DNA of 64,000 nt from Haliscomenobacter sp. (GTDB lineage: Bacteria > Bacteroidota > Bacteroidia > Chitinophagales > Saprospiraceae). Under the pieces are notes generated by a model. It had not been told where the DNA came from. It searched no databases and worked only from the letters and a program-made list of their open reading frames with translations. Location: NCBI GenBank assembly GCA_016713275.1, contig JADJPL010000016.1, positions 101,441 through 165,440 on the forward strand. Reading direction: 5' to 3'. This document shows, piece after piece, positions 46,416 through 54,837 of the stretch (the stretch's first letter is position 1; the number at the start of each line of letters is the position of its first letter). Made by a program: the position numbers and the translations under genes.

Positions 46416-49168
46416 ATGAAAAACCCGATCTTGTTTCTTGGGCTGCTGCTTACGATGGGCAGCCTGCAAGCCCAACATTCGGTAACCGGAAAAATTGCCG
46501 ACAGCCAGGGCGCCCCCTTGATTGGCGTCTCCATCCAGGAGAAAAACGCCGCTACCGGCGCCGTGAGCGATCTGGATGGAACCTATTCCATTCGTTGCAG
46601 CAACCCCAACGCCACCCTCATCTTTAGCTACGTCGGCTTTGGAACCCAGGAAATTCCCGTGAATGGGCGCACCGAAATCGACGTGGTTCTGGAGACGGAC
46701 TACCGCATTCTGGACCAAATCGTGATCACCGGGTCGCGGCGCAGCAACCGCACCCAGACGGAAACCGCGGTGCCGGTCGACGTCATCGGTATGCGGCAGG
46801 TAGGGCAAACCAGCGCCCGGTTTGATGTAACCTCCCTGCTCAATGCGAGCGCGCCGTCGTTCAACTTCAACAAGCAATCCGGATCCGATGGGGCCGACCA
46901 TATCGATCTGGCCACCTTGCGCGGCCTTGGCCCCGATCAGACCCTCGTGCTGGTCAACGGCAAACGCCGCCACCAAACCGCTTTTGTATCGGTGTTCGGT
47001 ACCCGCGGGCGCGGCAACTCGGGCGCCGACCTCAGCGCCATCCCCATCGCGGCTATCGACCGGGTGGAGATTCTGCGCGACGGCGCCTCTGCCCAATACG
47101 GCTCCGACGCCATTGCCGGGGTGATCAACCTCGTGCTCCGGGAAAACACCGATCAGATCAGCGCCGATATTGGATATTCTGCCTACCACGACCCGAAATA
47201 CAACCCGGCGTTCAAACCCGAAATCGGCCAGTACGTCTATGGCAACAAATTTGACGGCAACGCGTTCAACGCTTCGGTGAACTACGGACTTAACCTGGGG
47301 CAAAAAGGCGGCTTCCTCAATGCGACCTTTCTGCACAGCGAAACCAGCAAAACCTACCGCCAGGAACTGGAGGAGATCCTGCCCCTCAGCATCTACCGCA
47401 GAGCGCATGGCGACGGCTCTTTAGCCGCCCAATCGGCTATAATCAACATGGAACTTCCCATCCGCGAAGACGACAAGTTCCTGTTCTACGCCTTCGGAGG
47501 GATCTCCGCCAAAAACTCCGACGCTTACGCGTTCACCCGCAACTTTTCCGCGCGGCCGGAGCGGTTTCCCACCGACGCCAATGGAAATCTGATCCCCAAA
47601 CCCGGTATCATTTTCAACACCGCAGACGACAGTGAGAAATATTTCAACCCCGCATCCTCACGGAAATCAACGACCTCTCCCTGGCGGTGGGGCTCCGGGG
47701 CCGCACGAATAAAGGGTGGAGCTGGGACCTGAGCAACGTCATCGGCCGCAACGATTTCCATTTCTTCGGCGAGGGCACCTTCAACGCAGGCCTCGGCGCC
47801 AACCAAACCAGCTTCGACGACGGCGGGTTTTCCTTCCTTCAGAATACCGTTAACCTGAATATGAGCAAGGAATTCCCGGATATCCTCCAGGGCTTCAACT
47901 TCGCCTACGGCGCCGAACTGCGCCTGGAAAACTACCAGCTCTACGCCGGAGAGGAAGCCTCCTATAAAAACTACAATCCGGAAAAAGCCTCCGGCGCCCA
48001 GGGCTTCCCGGGGTATCAGCCTTCCGACGAAGCGGATGAAAACCGCTCGACCGTTGGCGCTTATGCCGATGTGGAACTCGACGTCACCGACCGTTGGCTG
48101 GTCGCCGCCGCCGTCCGACTGGAAAACTACAGCGATTTCGGGTTTACCTCCAACTTCAAACTGGCTTCCCGGTTTAAGGCCGCCGACAACTTCAACCTCC
48201 GTGGCTCCGTCAGCACCGGCTTCCGGGCGCCTTCCCTCCAGCAGGTCAATTTCAGCTCTACCTTCACCACCGTGCAAGGGGGAACCATTGCGGAAGTGAA
48301 AATCGCCCCTAACAACAGTCCGATCACCAAAGCTGCCGGTATCGCCGCACTGAACCAGGAACAATCCCTGAACCTCAGCCTGGGCTTCACCTTCCAGCCT
48401 GTGCCGGAATTTTCGATCACCCTCGACGCTTACCGCGTTACGGTGAAAGACCGGGTGGTCCTCTCCGGACAGTTCAGCGCAGATGACGACAGCCTCAACC
48501 CCGCCTTAACCAAAGCCCTGAAGGGCCTGAACGTCAGTCTGGCCCAGTTCTTCGCCAACGCCGTCAACACGACCAACCAGGGCATCGACCTGGTGCTCGA
48601 TTACAACAAGCAGGCAGCCAACCGCGGCTTCCGCGCGCTCCTCGCCGCTAACTTCCAGGATATGACCATCGATAAGATCAACGTGCCCGACCTGCTCAAC
48701 GACACGCCCGAACACCGGGCTACCTTCCTCACCGACCGGGAGCAAAAATTCATTCTGGCATCGGCGCCGCCAATGAAAATAGCGACCACCCTGGAGTACG
48801 GCTTCGGAAAATTCAGCCTGGGTACACGCCTGACCTACTTTGGCGAAATCGAACTCCTGGGTTACGGTGAAGACGGCCTGGGCATCAACCCCATGGTACC
48901 GACCGATGCCGACGAATCGATCTACGTGGAAGACAAATACATCTACGGAGGCAAACTCGTGACCGATCTCTACGCAACGGTGCGCTTCGGCTCCCACGTC
49001 AACCTCAATGTCGGCGCCGACAACCTCTTCAACGTTCACCCCGACCTCGGGTACGTGCCCGTAGCTGCCGGATGGGCGTTCAATAATGAAACCGGAGGCC
49101 CCTGGGATTCTGTGCAGATGGGCGGCAATGGAAGGAGGTATTTTGTGAGAATAGGGTTGCAGTTTTGA
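46416..49168 (+). CDS. TonB-dependent receptor with carboxypeptidase-like N-terminal domain, one-base frame break
   Basis: This outer-membrane importer of about 917 residues has a signal peptide (NPILFLGLLLTMGSLQAQ), a regulatory-like domain at about 22-105 (VTGKIADSQGAPLIGVSIQE), and then a plug (TLVLVNGKRRHQTAFVSVFG, VEILRDGASAQYGSDAIAGV with INLVLRE). The barrel follows and ends with RYFVRIGLQF, the typical terminal Phe. A C4 run at 47648-47651 seems one C short; adding it joins FNPRILTEINDLSLAVGLRG across the two frames. There is no SusD partner, so this is the classical type (siderophore, cobalamin or similar) rather than SusC. The substrate cannot be read. Confidence 0.88.
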
Positions 49169-49747
49169 GATACCACGTGATTAAAACAACCCTGTTCGCC
49201 GTCCCGCTAATTAGCGGGATCAGATTCCGTGCGGAACTATCAGCCGGTCCCCTGACCGGCGTTCCTATTTTATGGCTCACTAACAGGTTCCAGACAGCAT
49301 TGGACTCCTGCCTCGTGCTCCGTACCTCTTTTAGGCTCCAGCCTCAACCCGCAGTCTTGCCCCACCCTGCCGTTTTTGCCCCCGGCCTCGGGGTATGTTC
49401 TTTTTTTGCTCGCCCAAAAAAAGAACCAAAAAAAGGGCGCTCCTTCGCCCTACCGCTCCGTGGCAAACGCCTTCGCTTTATGGGCTTCAACCGCTTTGAA
49501 CGGCACGTCCTTGCGGTGTCCTGGGCCAACCCCCTGAAGGGGGCGGGGGATGAACCTTTAACCAGCATTTCGAACGTTTCATCCCCCTAACCCCCTTCAA
49601 AGGGGGAATGTTGCTTCGTGGCGTTTCCCACGGGCTCCGGGCTGCGGAGGGCAAAAGTCCAGACCGAAGCGTCTGTGGGGTTGGGGGAGGCCCAACGATC
49701 GGTTGAGCAGAATTCTTGCAATTTTGAGATACCACGTCATTAAAACA
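49158..49747. repeat. 30-nt direct repeats flanking a gene-free 530-bp insert
   Basis: TTTTGAGATACCACGTGATT plus AAAACAA (49158-49189, counting the preceding GCAG) recurs as TTTTGAGATACCACGTCATT plus AAAACAA (49717-49747). The first copy contains the stop codon of the TonB receptor and the second contains the stop of the convergent amidase. The DNA between holds a family B element (49191-49266), a poly-A/G tract and a CCCCCTGAAGGGGG-like inverted repeat near 49530-49610, but no gene. Confidence 0.75.
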
Positions 49748-51143
49748 ATGCCAGCTTTCGCACAACCAGCTGGTTATCAATCCAAACTTGCACCTGGTAG
49801 AGCCCGGGGGCAACCCCGTTCAATCCGGACAAGGGAAGCCGGGTTTCTCCCTGGAGGGTCGCTGGAGCGGATTCCGCAACCAGCCTGCCCTCCGGGGAGA
49901 ATATCCGGTACCCAACTTCCGAGGGGTAGCGCAGCGACAGGCGGATAGCGGCTTCTCCGGCGCCGGCAGGGTTTGGCGCGATCTCCAGATAGTCCAACCC
50001 TGGGATTTCAGGGAGGGCGGTGATCAGGTTGCAGGAACTGATCCGGTCCTTCACCGCAATTCGGATTTCAGGCAAGATGCTATACAATTGCGTTCCCGGG
50101 CACTCGGTGGAGCACCCGTCGCGGTGGCCGGAAACGTGGTCGAGGGTAAGCGCCGAGGTGGCATGATAGCTTTTGCCCAGCGGATCGAGGCCCAGCTTGG
50201 ATGCTTTCCACGCCAGCACGTCCGTCAGCGTCTTTCGCGCCGCATCGGTGATTTGGACGCTGGTATAGGTACCCAGCATGCAAATCCCCATGGTGCCGCT
50301 GTTTTTGCCGCAAAAATGAGCGCCTACAATGTTATCTCCTCCCCCCCGGCCTTCGAATAGTTGTCCGTTGGGGGCGATCAGCCAGTTGTATCCCACATCT
50401 GCCCAGCCGTTGGTGTTGACATGGTAATTCCAGATCGACAACACCGTGGCGGCCCAATCGCTGGACGTATTGGGTCCGGCGGCATGGTGCACGATGAGGT
50501 GGGTGACCGTCGTTTTCGAATGCGACGTGACCGTCTGCGGGCAATTCCACTGAGCCCGGGTCACTACTACAGGAAGGGCGCAGGTATCGGGAGCAAGCGC
50601 GGTATGCTCAATCGGACTCACCGGTTCTTCTGTCAAAGGCTGGCCGGGGCTAAAAAAGTTGACCAGCAGCTTTTTCATCCCCATTCCTTTTCCCGTTTCG
50701 TTGGCCCGAATCCGGATGCGGTAATACCGGATGCCGGGTTCCAGAAAATACAGCTCCGACGCGAAGCTATGGCGGATCTCCACCGCATGCGGATCGGGTT
50801 CGATCGCCTGCCATTCGGACCAATTCGTTTCATCGGAGGAGAACGAAACCCAAAGTCGGGTGTTCTCCGCGTCCGGCCGTTCTTCCTCCCAGGCGGCGGA
50901 GAACGCGATAAACGGCGTGGCATGGTCAAAGTCCAGCTTTCCCGGGCGAAGCGTCAGCTCCACCGGAGCGGCGGGGTCTAAAGGCTGCCGGGTTCTGGGT
51001 TCCAGATTATGGGTTTGTAGAAAAAACGAAGCAGGAAGCTGGGCAAAATCAAGCTCCTGGAGCAACTGCCTGCTGTCTCTGGCGTTTTGGCCTATAGCCC
51101 CAAAAGGGGCAAGAAAAAGGATAAAGAGGAGGACTCGGTTCAT
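49740..51143 (-). CDS. Secreted N-acetylmuramoyl-L-alanine amidase (PGRP/amidase_2) with T9SS sorting domain
   Basis: This 467-residue exported enzyme has a signal peptide (RVLLFILFLAPFGAIGQ) and a beta-rich N-terminal domain at about 25-165. The amidase fold lies at about 195-370: zinc His in THLIVHHAAGPN, GWADVGYNWLIAPNG, GAHFCGKNSGTMGICMLGTY, and zinc His and Cys in VSGHRDGCSTECPG. The last 80 residues (LEIAPNPAGAGEAAIRLSLR ... GLYQVQVWIDNQLVVRKLAL) are a type IX secretion C-terminal sorting domain. It therefore crosses the outer membrane and cuts the peptide stem from peptidoglycan, perhaps of competitors or prey. The gene is intact. Confidence 0.9.
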   Translation of the reverse strand: MNRVLLFILFLAPFGAIGQNARDSRQLLQELDFAQLPASFFLQTHNLEPRTRQPLDPAAPVELTLRPGKLDFDHATPFIAFSAAWEEERPDAENTRLWVSFSSDETNWSEWQAIEPDPHAVEIRHSFASELYFLEPGIRYYRIRIRANETGKGMGMKKLLVNFFSPGQPLTEEPVSPIEHTALAPDTCALPVVVTRAQWNCPQTVTSHSKTTVTHLIVHHAAGPNTSSDWAATVLSIWNYHVNTNGWADVGYNWLIAPNGQLFEGRGGGDNIVGAHFCGKNSGTMGICMLGTYTSVQITDAARKTLTDVLAWKASKLGLDPLGKSYHATSALTLDHVSGHRDGCSTECPGTQLYSILPEIRIAVKDRISSCNLITALPEIPGLDYLEIAPNPAGAGEAAIRLSLRYPSEVGYRIFSPEGRLVAESAPATLQGETRLPLSGLNGVAPGLYQVQVWIDNQLVVRKLALF

Positions 51144-51242
51144 GATTATTTCCTTTTCGCGGGTTTTAAATACTAAACCTTAAATTTCGGCAATAATTGT
51201 TTGAAAAAGAAGAAAAGCTTCCGGACAATCGGACGTAAAAAC

Positions 51243-51986
51243 ATGCACACCAAATCCCTGCCCATCGACCTCAACTGCGACATGGGGGAAAGCTTCGGAG
51301 CCTATACCGTAGGTAACGACGGCGCGATTTTCCCTTTGATCACCTCCTGCAACATCGCCTGCGGCTTTCACGGAGGGGATCCCCTGCATATTGAAAATAC
51401 GATCAAAGGCGCCCTCGCGCACGGGGTGCGCATAGGAGCCCACCCCGGGTATCCCGACCTCCAGGGGTTTGGCCGCCGCTACCTGCGCCTTCAGGAAAAC
51501 GAACTCCAAGCGGTGCTCCGCTACCAGATCGCTGCCCTGAAAGGGATGACGGAATGCCTGGGCGGGCAGCTGGCCTACGTCAAACCCCATGGCGCCCTGT
51601 ACAACACCGCCGCCGAAGACGAGCGCGAAGCCCGGATCATCGCCGAAACCATCCGGGATTTCGGCGCCGGCCTCGCCCTGATGGGCCTCGCCGGCAGCAT
51701 CATGGAGGCCCAAGCCCTAAAAGCCAACATCCCCTTCATCGCCGAAGCGTTCGCCGACCGCCGCTACGGCGACAACGGCAAACTCCTGCCCCGCTCGATC
51801 CCGGGCGCCGTCATCCACGACCCCGAAGCCGCCGCCGAGCAAGCCTGGTCCATCGCCATCAATAAAGGCGTCTACTCCAACACCGGCGCCTGGCTCCCCA
51901 TCGACGCCCAAAGCCTCTGCGTGCATGGGGATAATCCGGAAGCGGTGGAGAGGGCGTTTAGGGCGTTAGGGCGTTTAGGGGTTTAG
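51243..51986 (+). CDS. pxpA: 5-oxoprolinase subunit A (LamB/YcsF family)
   Basis: This cytosolic protein of about 247 residues starts MHTKSLPIDLNCDMGESFGA and carries ITSCNIACGFHGGDPLHIEN, GAHPGYPDLQGFGRRYLRL, VKPHGALYNTA and AFADRRYGDNGKLLPRS. With PxpB and PxpC it forms the ATP-dependent enzyme that opens 5-oxoproline (pyroglutamate) to glutamate. Unusually it is not in an operon with the other two: they lie about 640 nt away on the opposite strand, tail to tail. The ATG at 51243 is preferred over the longer frame from 51201. The last codons run into a repeat-like GGGCGTTTAGG tract. Confidence 0.9.
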   Translation: MHTKSLPIDLNCDMGESFGAYTVGNDGAIFPLITSCNIACGFHGGDPLHIENTIKGALAHGVRIGAHPGYPDLQGFGRRYLRLQENELQAVLRYQIAALKGMTECLGGQLAYVKPHGALYNTAAEDEREARIIAETIRDFGAGLALMGLAGSIMEAQALKANIPFIAEAFADRRYGDNGKLLPRSIPGAVIHDPEAAAEQAWSIAINKGVYSNTGAWLPIDAQSLCVHGDNPEAVERAFRALGRLGV

Positions 51987-52480
51987 GCGTTGATTTTAAA
52001 GGCAATGCACGTTCCCGCTGTTCGAGACAGCCCCAACAGGGCTCAGACTCACTCCAGTTCGAGGCTCCCCTGTTCGCCGGAATCCTCAGATTCCGTGCGG
52101 AACTATCCGCCGGTCCCCTGACCGGCATTCCTTTTTTCTGCCCCTATTCGCAGGAATCCTCAGATTCCGTGCGGAACTATCCGCTGGGAATCTGAGGGAG
52201 CGCCGACAGGGCTAACGCATCATAGAATTAGTTCACACATAAGCCGCTGAAAAAATCAAATAATGTGGGTGGAAATTGAAAATCCTTTGCTTTTTAGAAT
52301 TTGATCATTTCATTCTCATGATTCAATAGTTATTTTACAGGCGATTGTGCATGTGAAAAGTCATAATTCGTTAACCCTGGGGAGCGCCGGTCAGGGGACC
52401 GGCGGATAGTTCCGCACGAAATCTGAGGATTTCGGCGAACAGGGGTCCCGCTTATTGCGGGACGGCGAACAGGGTTCCCG
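51987..52480. repeat. Gap between pxpA and pxpC with family B palindromes
   Basis: A full family B copy at 52069-52132 (CCTGTTCGCCGGAATCC, ATTCCGTGCGGAACTATC, CCGGTCCCCTGACCGG), a partial one at 52142-52196, and an inverted copy at 52385-52443. About 52210-52370 is plain AT-rich sequence without a gene. Confidence 0.85.
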
Positions 52481-52485
52481 CTACC

Positions 52486-52606
52486 TCGCAACTTCGTAAC
52501 CTCGCAACTTCGTAACTTCGCAACCTCGTAACCTCGTAACCTCGTAACCTCGCAACCTCGTAACCTCGTAACCTCGCAACCCCTCGTAACCTCGCAACCT
52601 CAACTC
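52486..52606. repeat. 8-nt tandem repeats, copy 2
   Basis: About 14 units of CGTAACCT/CGCAACTT/CGCAACCT, the complement of the 33783 repeat, end directly at the 3' end of pxpC. Confidence 0.9.
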
Positions 52607-52622
52607 ACCTCCACCGCATTTT

Positions 52623-53507
52623 TCACCCCGCCACCTGAAACCAAACCCCATCCCCCGGCTTGCACTGCGCCAAACGGCCGAGCTCGAAAGCGGGGGCGAC
52701 AGCGATGCGGGCGTAGCCGCCGGTGGTTTGTGCGTCGGCCAGCAGGAGGATGGGATGGCCGGAGGGGGTGATCTGAATGGTTCCGGGTACGATGCCAGAG
52801 GAGATGATTTCCGTTAAAGACGGGGAAGGGATGCCCGGCAGGGGGTCCTGAAAGCGGTAGCCCATGCGGTTGGATTGGGGGGCGATGCGGTGCGGCCTGC
52901 CGAAAAAATGGGCGATGGCCAGGGGCGGAAAGCGCTCGAATTCCGGCCCGGGCACGACCTGGATGCGGGGAGACCCGCTCCAATGGGGCAATAGCTCTTC
53001 GGGCCAGGCTTGGGGTTCAACCCAGGCGTTGGGCTGAATAGCGAGCCGGCTCCCTTTGCGAAGGAGGCTATCGGGGGTGAGCGCCTCGGTCGCAAACGGG
53101 GTGGCGCTTGCGCTGTGCAGCCAGGACCGGACCATCCACGTGCCGCCTACGGCCAGGTAAGCCCTGCAACCATGCACCGGCTTTCCAAAAGCGAGGGTCT
53201 GCCCCTCCCGGACGCGAAGTGTCGCATACCTGGGCGCGGGCGCCCCATCGAGCCGGGCATCCAGATCAGCGCCGGTCAGGGCGATCTGGGCGGCGCCTTC
53301 GAATCGGATTTCCGGCCCCAGCAGGGGGATTTCCAGCACCGGTCCGCCGGGATCGTTGCCCACCAACTCGTTGGCAGCCCGTGCCGATTCCGGGTCCAGC
53401 GCCCCCGATACCGGCACGCCATACGCCTGAAAGCCGGGCCGGCCCCCGTCCTGAACCGTCGTCTGAAGACCGGGCTTGATGAAGTGCAGAAAAATCGGTT
53501 CAGCCAT
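52623..53507 (-). CDS. pxpC: 5-oxoprolinase subunit C (KipA/biotin-dependent-carboxylase-like)
   Basis: This 294-residue cytosolic protein begins FLHFIKPGLQTTVQDGGRPG, with VPVSGALDPESARAANELVG, LEIPLLGPEIRFEGAAQIAL and a C-terminal QITPSGHPILLLADAQTTGG and YARIAVAP. It pairs with PxpB to phosphorylate or open 5-oxoproline. The start lies 15 nt after the pxpB stop, so they form an operon (pxpB then pxpC). The gene is intact. Confidence 0.9.
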   Translation of the reverse strand: MAEPIFLHFIKPGLQTTVQDGGRPGFQAYGVPVSGALDPESARAANELVGNDPGGPVLEIPLLGPEIRFEGAAQIALTGADLDARLDGAPAPRYATLRVREGQTLAFGKPVHGCRAYLAVGGTWMVRSWLHSASATPFATEALTPDSLLRKGSRLAIQPNAWVEPQAWPEELLPHWSGSPRIQVVPGPEFERFPPLAIAHFFGRPHRIAPQSNRMGYRFQDPLPGIPSPSLTEIISSGIVPGTIQITPSGHPILLLADAQTTGGYARIAVAPAFELGRLAQCKPGDGVWFQVAG

Positions 53508-53522
53508 AAAGCAAAGGTTGAG

Positions 53523-54159
53523 TCAAAGGCCGACCCCGTCCCCGGGTTGAAGCAAAAATGGATTTTCGTTTTGTGGGGAGAAAACCGGAACCGGGCACTG
53601 CCCGGCAATCTGCCACCCTCCCGGCGAAGCCAGCGGGTATATGCCGGTCTGCCGCCCCGCCAGTCCCACCGCGCCTTCCGGTACGCTGGCTCTGGGTACC
53701 GCCTTGCGCGTGCACGCAAGCGCCTCCGGCAAGATGCCCAAATAAGCAAAACCCGGCAAAAAGCCCATCATATACACCTGGTAGACCGCTCCCGTGTGCA
53801 GGGCGACGATTTCCGGCCAGTCCAGCCCGGTTTGGCGGCACAAGTCCTCCCGGTCCCAGGCATAGGGCGGTTCATAGCACACCGGAATCCTCCAGAACCT
53901 GTTGCGGAGTTCCGGTTCGGAGTCACCTTCTCCGGCGCTGAGCGCCCCTATCCGGGCCTCCAGCGCTTCGAACGTCCAAACGCCAGGATCATATCCTACC
54001 GTCAGCGAGCAATACGCCGGGATGAAGTACCGAACCCCGGGAATATCCGCCAACTGGATGCGCTGCTGCAAACGCGTCACCTCCGCCCGCACCGCCGGAT
54101 CGATGCGCTGGTCGAATTGAAAGAGAATGGCCTGGTCGCCGAGAGGGAAGGTTTTCATG
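53523..54159 (-). CDS. pxpB: 5-oxoprolinase subunit B (KipI family)
   Basis: This protein of about 211 residues starts MKTFPLGDQAILFQFDQRID and carries the family motif YQVYMMGFLPGFAYLGILPE, with VPEGAVGLAGRQTGIYPLAS and PGGWQIAG. In KipI-type proteins the C-terminal cyclophilin-like fold holds these motifs. The start codon directly abuts an 8-nt repeat array (54160-54335), so the normal ribosome-binding and promoter positions are made of repeat sequence. A longer frame reads through the repeat as (NLATSQPR)n, which I reject as coding. Confidence 0.88.
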
Positions 54160-54335
54160 AAGTTACGAAGTTGCGAAGTTGCGAAGTTACGAAGTTGCGA
54201 AGTTGCGAGGTTGCGAGGTTGCGAGGTTGCGAAGTTGCGAAGTTGTGAGGTTGCGAAGTTGCGAGGTTGCGAAGTTGCGAGGTTGCGAGGTTGCGAAGTT
54301 GTGAGGTTGCGAGGTTGCGAAGTTGCGAGGTAACC
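54160..54335. repeat. 8-nt tandem repeats, copy 3, abutting the pxpB start
   Basis: About 22 units of GAAGTTGC/GAGGTTGC/GAAGTTGT begin at the base before the pxpB ATG. This is the longest array in the window. Confidence 0.9.
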
Positions 54336-54402
54336 CGCGAACAGGTTAGAAGCCCTTGTAACGGCCAAATTTATTTGGCCGGGATTCCCATTGCCCTGTT
54401 CG

Positions 54403-54680
54403 CCTGTTCGCCGGAATCCTAAGATTCCGTGCGGAACTATTTTCCGGTCCCCTGACCGGAGTCCTGCACGAAATCTGATCCCGTTTATTGTGGGACGGCA
54501 AACAGGTTACGCCGGTCAGGGGACCGGCGGATAGTCCTGCACGAAATCTGAGGATTTCGGCAAACAGGGCAGGGGTCCCGCTTATTGCGGGACGGCAAAC
54601 AGAGCAGGGGGATTTCGGCAAACAGGAAAATAGTTCCGCTGTTCAAAATTCCCTAGTTCGAGGCTCCGCCTCGAACCAAG
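54403..54680. repeat. Two family B palindromes in opposite orientation and a GAGGCTCCGCCTC word
   Basis: A forward copy at 54403-54465, an inverted copy at about 54512-54572, then GTTCGAGGCTCCGCCTCGAAC (54657-54677, palindromic). TTTATTTGGCCG/CCAAATAAATTTGG words flank the block (about 54370 and 54716). No gene is present. Confidence 0.8.
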
Positions 54681-54791
54681 AGATTTCGAACCATTCCATT
54701 TTCCCCAGCTTTTCCGCCAAATAAATTTGGCGGTTACTGCCCGCTTCACAACTTCATAACTCAAAACCCTCGAAAAATCCCCCGCCATATC

Positions 54792-54799
54792 TATCTTTG
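54792..54799 (+). promoter_or_regulatory. Transketolase promoter -7 box
   Basis: TATCTTTG matches TAnnTTTG and lies 38 nt upstream of the transketolase ATG. A clear -33 TTTG is not seen. Confidence 0.5.
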
Positions 54800-54837
54800 G
54801 GGTTTATGCAATCGTTTACGTAAAAAAACAACCCAAC

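Noticed and set aside
53010..54248. Long plus-strand frame ending in a repeated RSCEVAKL-like peptide, and the minus-strand extension of pxpB reading (NLATSQPR)n
   Set aside because: Both result from translating the 8-nt tandem repeat, which is open in several frames; pxpB and pxpC on the minus strand account for the rest.
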